Below are positions 5,543 through 6,014 of a stretch of DNA of 6,014 nt, in pieces (position 1 is the first letter of the stretch; each line of letters starts with the position of its first letter). The stretch is from Anaerolineales bacterium (lineage in GTDB: Bacteria > Chloroflexota > Anaerolineae > Anaerolineales > Villigracilaceae): positions 1-6,014 of the forward strand of contig JAICRQ010000230.1 in NCBI GenBank assembly GCA_025966435.1, given 5' to 3'. The notes below the pieces were generated by a model, which saw only the letters and a program-made list of their open reading frames with translations, was not told where the DNA came from and ran no database searches. The translations under genes and the position numbers were made by a program.

Positions 5543-5576
5543 AGTCACGGAGACGTTATAATCTCCGTGACTTTTT
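5543..5576 (+). terminator. Strong intrinsic terminator of the rseP-HEAT operon
   Basis: AGTCACGGAGA (5543-5553) and TCTCCGTGACT (5562-5572) form a perfect 11-bp stem around an 8-base loop, followed by TTTTT (5572-5576) with the last stem base included. This is a textbook Rho-independent terminator, 66 bases after the HEAT gene stop and 16 bases before the transporter gene. Confidence 0.9.
5557..5562 (+). promoter_or_regulatory. Possible -10 box of the transporter gene, inside the terminator loop
   Basis: TATAAT at 5557-5562 lies in the loop and first stem base of the terminator. It would start a transcript near 5569, about 23 bases before the ATG at 5592. No -35 consensus is visible 17 bases upstream (5534-5539 is CGAAAA) and no TGn extension is present. 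The match could be chance, but no better promoter lies between the HEAT gene and the transporter. Confidence 0.4.
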
Positions 5577-5591
5577 AATTGTGTCGATCAC

Positions 5592-6014
5592 ATGTCCCTC
5601 TCCGTTCTCGCCTCCACCTTTGTCAACAATATCCTTCCCATCATTCTTCTCAGCGGAGCGGGGTTCGCGCTTGGGAAAGTACTACACGTCGACCCACGCA
5701 GTCTGGGACGCGTGGTCTTCTACATCTTCAGCCCTGTACTGATTTTTGATTTGCTCGTGCAGAACCAGCTCAAGAACAGCGAGGCGGCGATCACAATTGC
5801 CTTCGCTCTCAGCTTCATTCTTACGATTGGAGTGATTACCTTCCTCCTGGGATACTTCCTCAAACTCGAACGCTCTGCACTGGTTGCCATTTTGATCACC
5901 ACCATGTTTGCCAACACCGGGAATTATGGCTTGCCTCTCGTTTCGTTTGCGTTCGGGGAGCAAGCCCTGTCTTATGCAGGCATCTATTTTGTTACGACAA
6001 CACTGCTGTTCTAC
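5592..6014 (+). CDS. AEC-family (auxin efflux carrier-like) membrane transporter, partial (N-terminal 141 residues)
   Basis: The frame from the ATG at 5592 is open to the window edge; full-length members are usually about 300 residues with ten membrane segments, so somewhat less than half is present. Five hydrophobic segments are visible at about 11-31, 40-57, 65-90, 95-121 and 125-141. The signature features are YIFSPVLIFDLL (44-55) and FANTGNYGLPLVSFAFG (106-122), the conserved TGN-x-GLP motif of the Mem_trans/AEC family in the fourth segment. Members are secondary carriers that move small organic anions such as malate, or other metabolites, across the cytoplasmic membrane; the substrate here is unknown. 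There is no Shine-Dalgarno sequence, and no alternative in-frame start exists nearby. It follows a strong terminator, so it is probably transcribed separately from the HEAT gene. Confidence 0.88.
   Translation, partial: MSLSVLASTFVNNILPIILLSGAGFALGKVLHVDPRSLGRVVFYIFSPVLIFDLLVQNQLKNSEAAITIAFALSFILTIGVITFLLGYFLKLERSALVAILITTMFANTGNYGLPLVSFAFGEQALSYAGIYFVTTTLLFY

Noticed and set aside
5500..5742. Open frame of 80 codons on the plus strand overlapping the transporter start
   Set aside because: It runs through the hairpins and the intrinsic terminator and then out of frame through the AEC transporter; it has no recognisable domain.
5682..5963. Two minus-strand open frames opposite the transporter gene
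   Set aside because: The plus strand encodes conserved AEC motifs across this region; the antisense products are charged, low-complexity shadows.
1..6014. CRISPR array, tRNA/rRNA, insertion sequence, toxin-antitoxin or phage-defence genes
   Set aside because: No regularly spaced repeats, no cloverleaf or rRNA sequence, and no transposase or defence-type motifs seen in any frame.

Overview
The window looks like ordinary chromosomal DNA from a Chloroflexota bacterium of the Anaerolineae type. This is inferred from gene style: surface proteins with Thr/Pro linkers, a LysM protein, and an RseP homologue with the variant 'WLPLGGFVRPKGENDP' after its first membrane segment. No marker gene is present to prove the assignment. 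All six complete or partial genes of recognisable family look intact. I see no tRNA, rRNA, CRISPR array, transposase or integrase.

Layout: (1) 1-392, minus strand: the N-terminal part of a secreted lipoprotein, running off the left edge. (2) 393-591: a divergent intergenic region with three TTGTAC/GTACAA sites. (3) 592-1605, plus: an NAD-dependent SDR dehydrogenase of the threonine-dehydrogenase-like group, followed by a hairpin terminator. (4) 1689-2534, plus: a membrane-anchored exported LysM protein whose extended -10 promoter lies so close to the ATG that its mRNA should be leaderless. (5) 2539-2886, minus: a HIT/Hint-family nucleotide hydrolase, convergent with the LysM gene with only 4 bases between stops. 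(6) 2887-3078: a divergent regulatory region with two perfect dyads, a consensus -10 and a repeat-containing leader. (7) 3079-4485, plus: an RseP-type site-2 intramembrane protease with a large insert. (8) 4487-5476, plus: a HEAT-repeat protein one base downstream of rseP, almost certainly co-transcribed and translationally coupled. (9) 5476-5576: two REP-like hairpins followed by a strong intrinsic terminator whose loop carries a TATAAT. (10) 5592-6014, plus: the N-terminal part of an AEC-family (auxin efflux carrier-like) transporter, running off the right edge.

The genes mostly seem to be separate transcription units; the only convincing operon is rseP plus the HEAT gene. Three units are envelope-related (lipoprotein, LysM protein, site-2 protease). 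I found no convincing new multi-gene system. The points most worth a second look are the insert in RseP beside its active site, the conserved-looking pairing with a HEAT protein, and several compact regulatory arrangements. No gene-free stretch exceeds 300 bases; the longest are 393-591 and 2887-3078.
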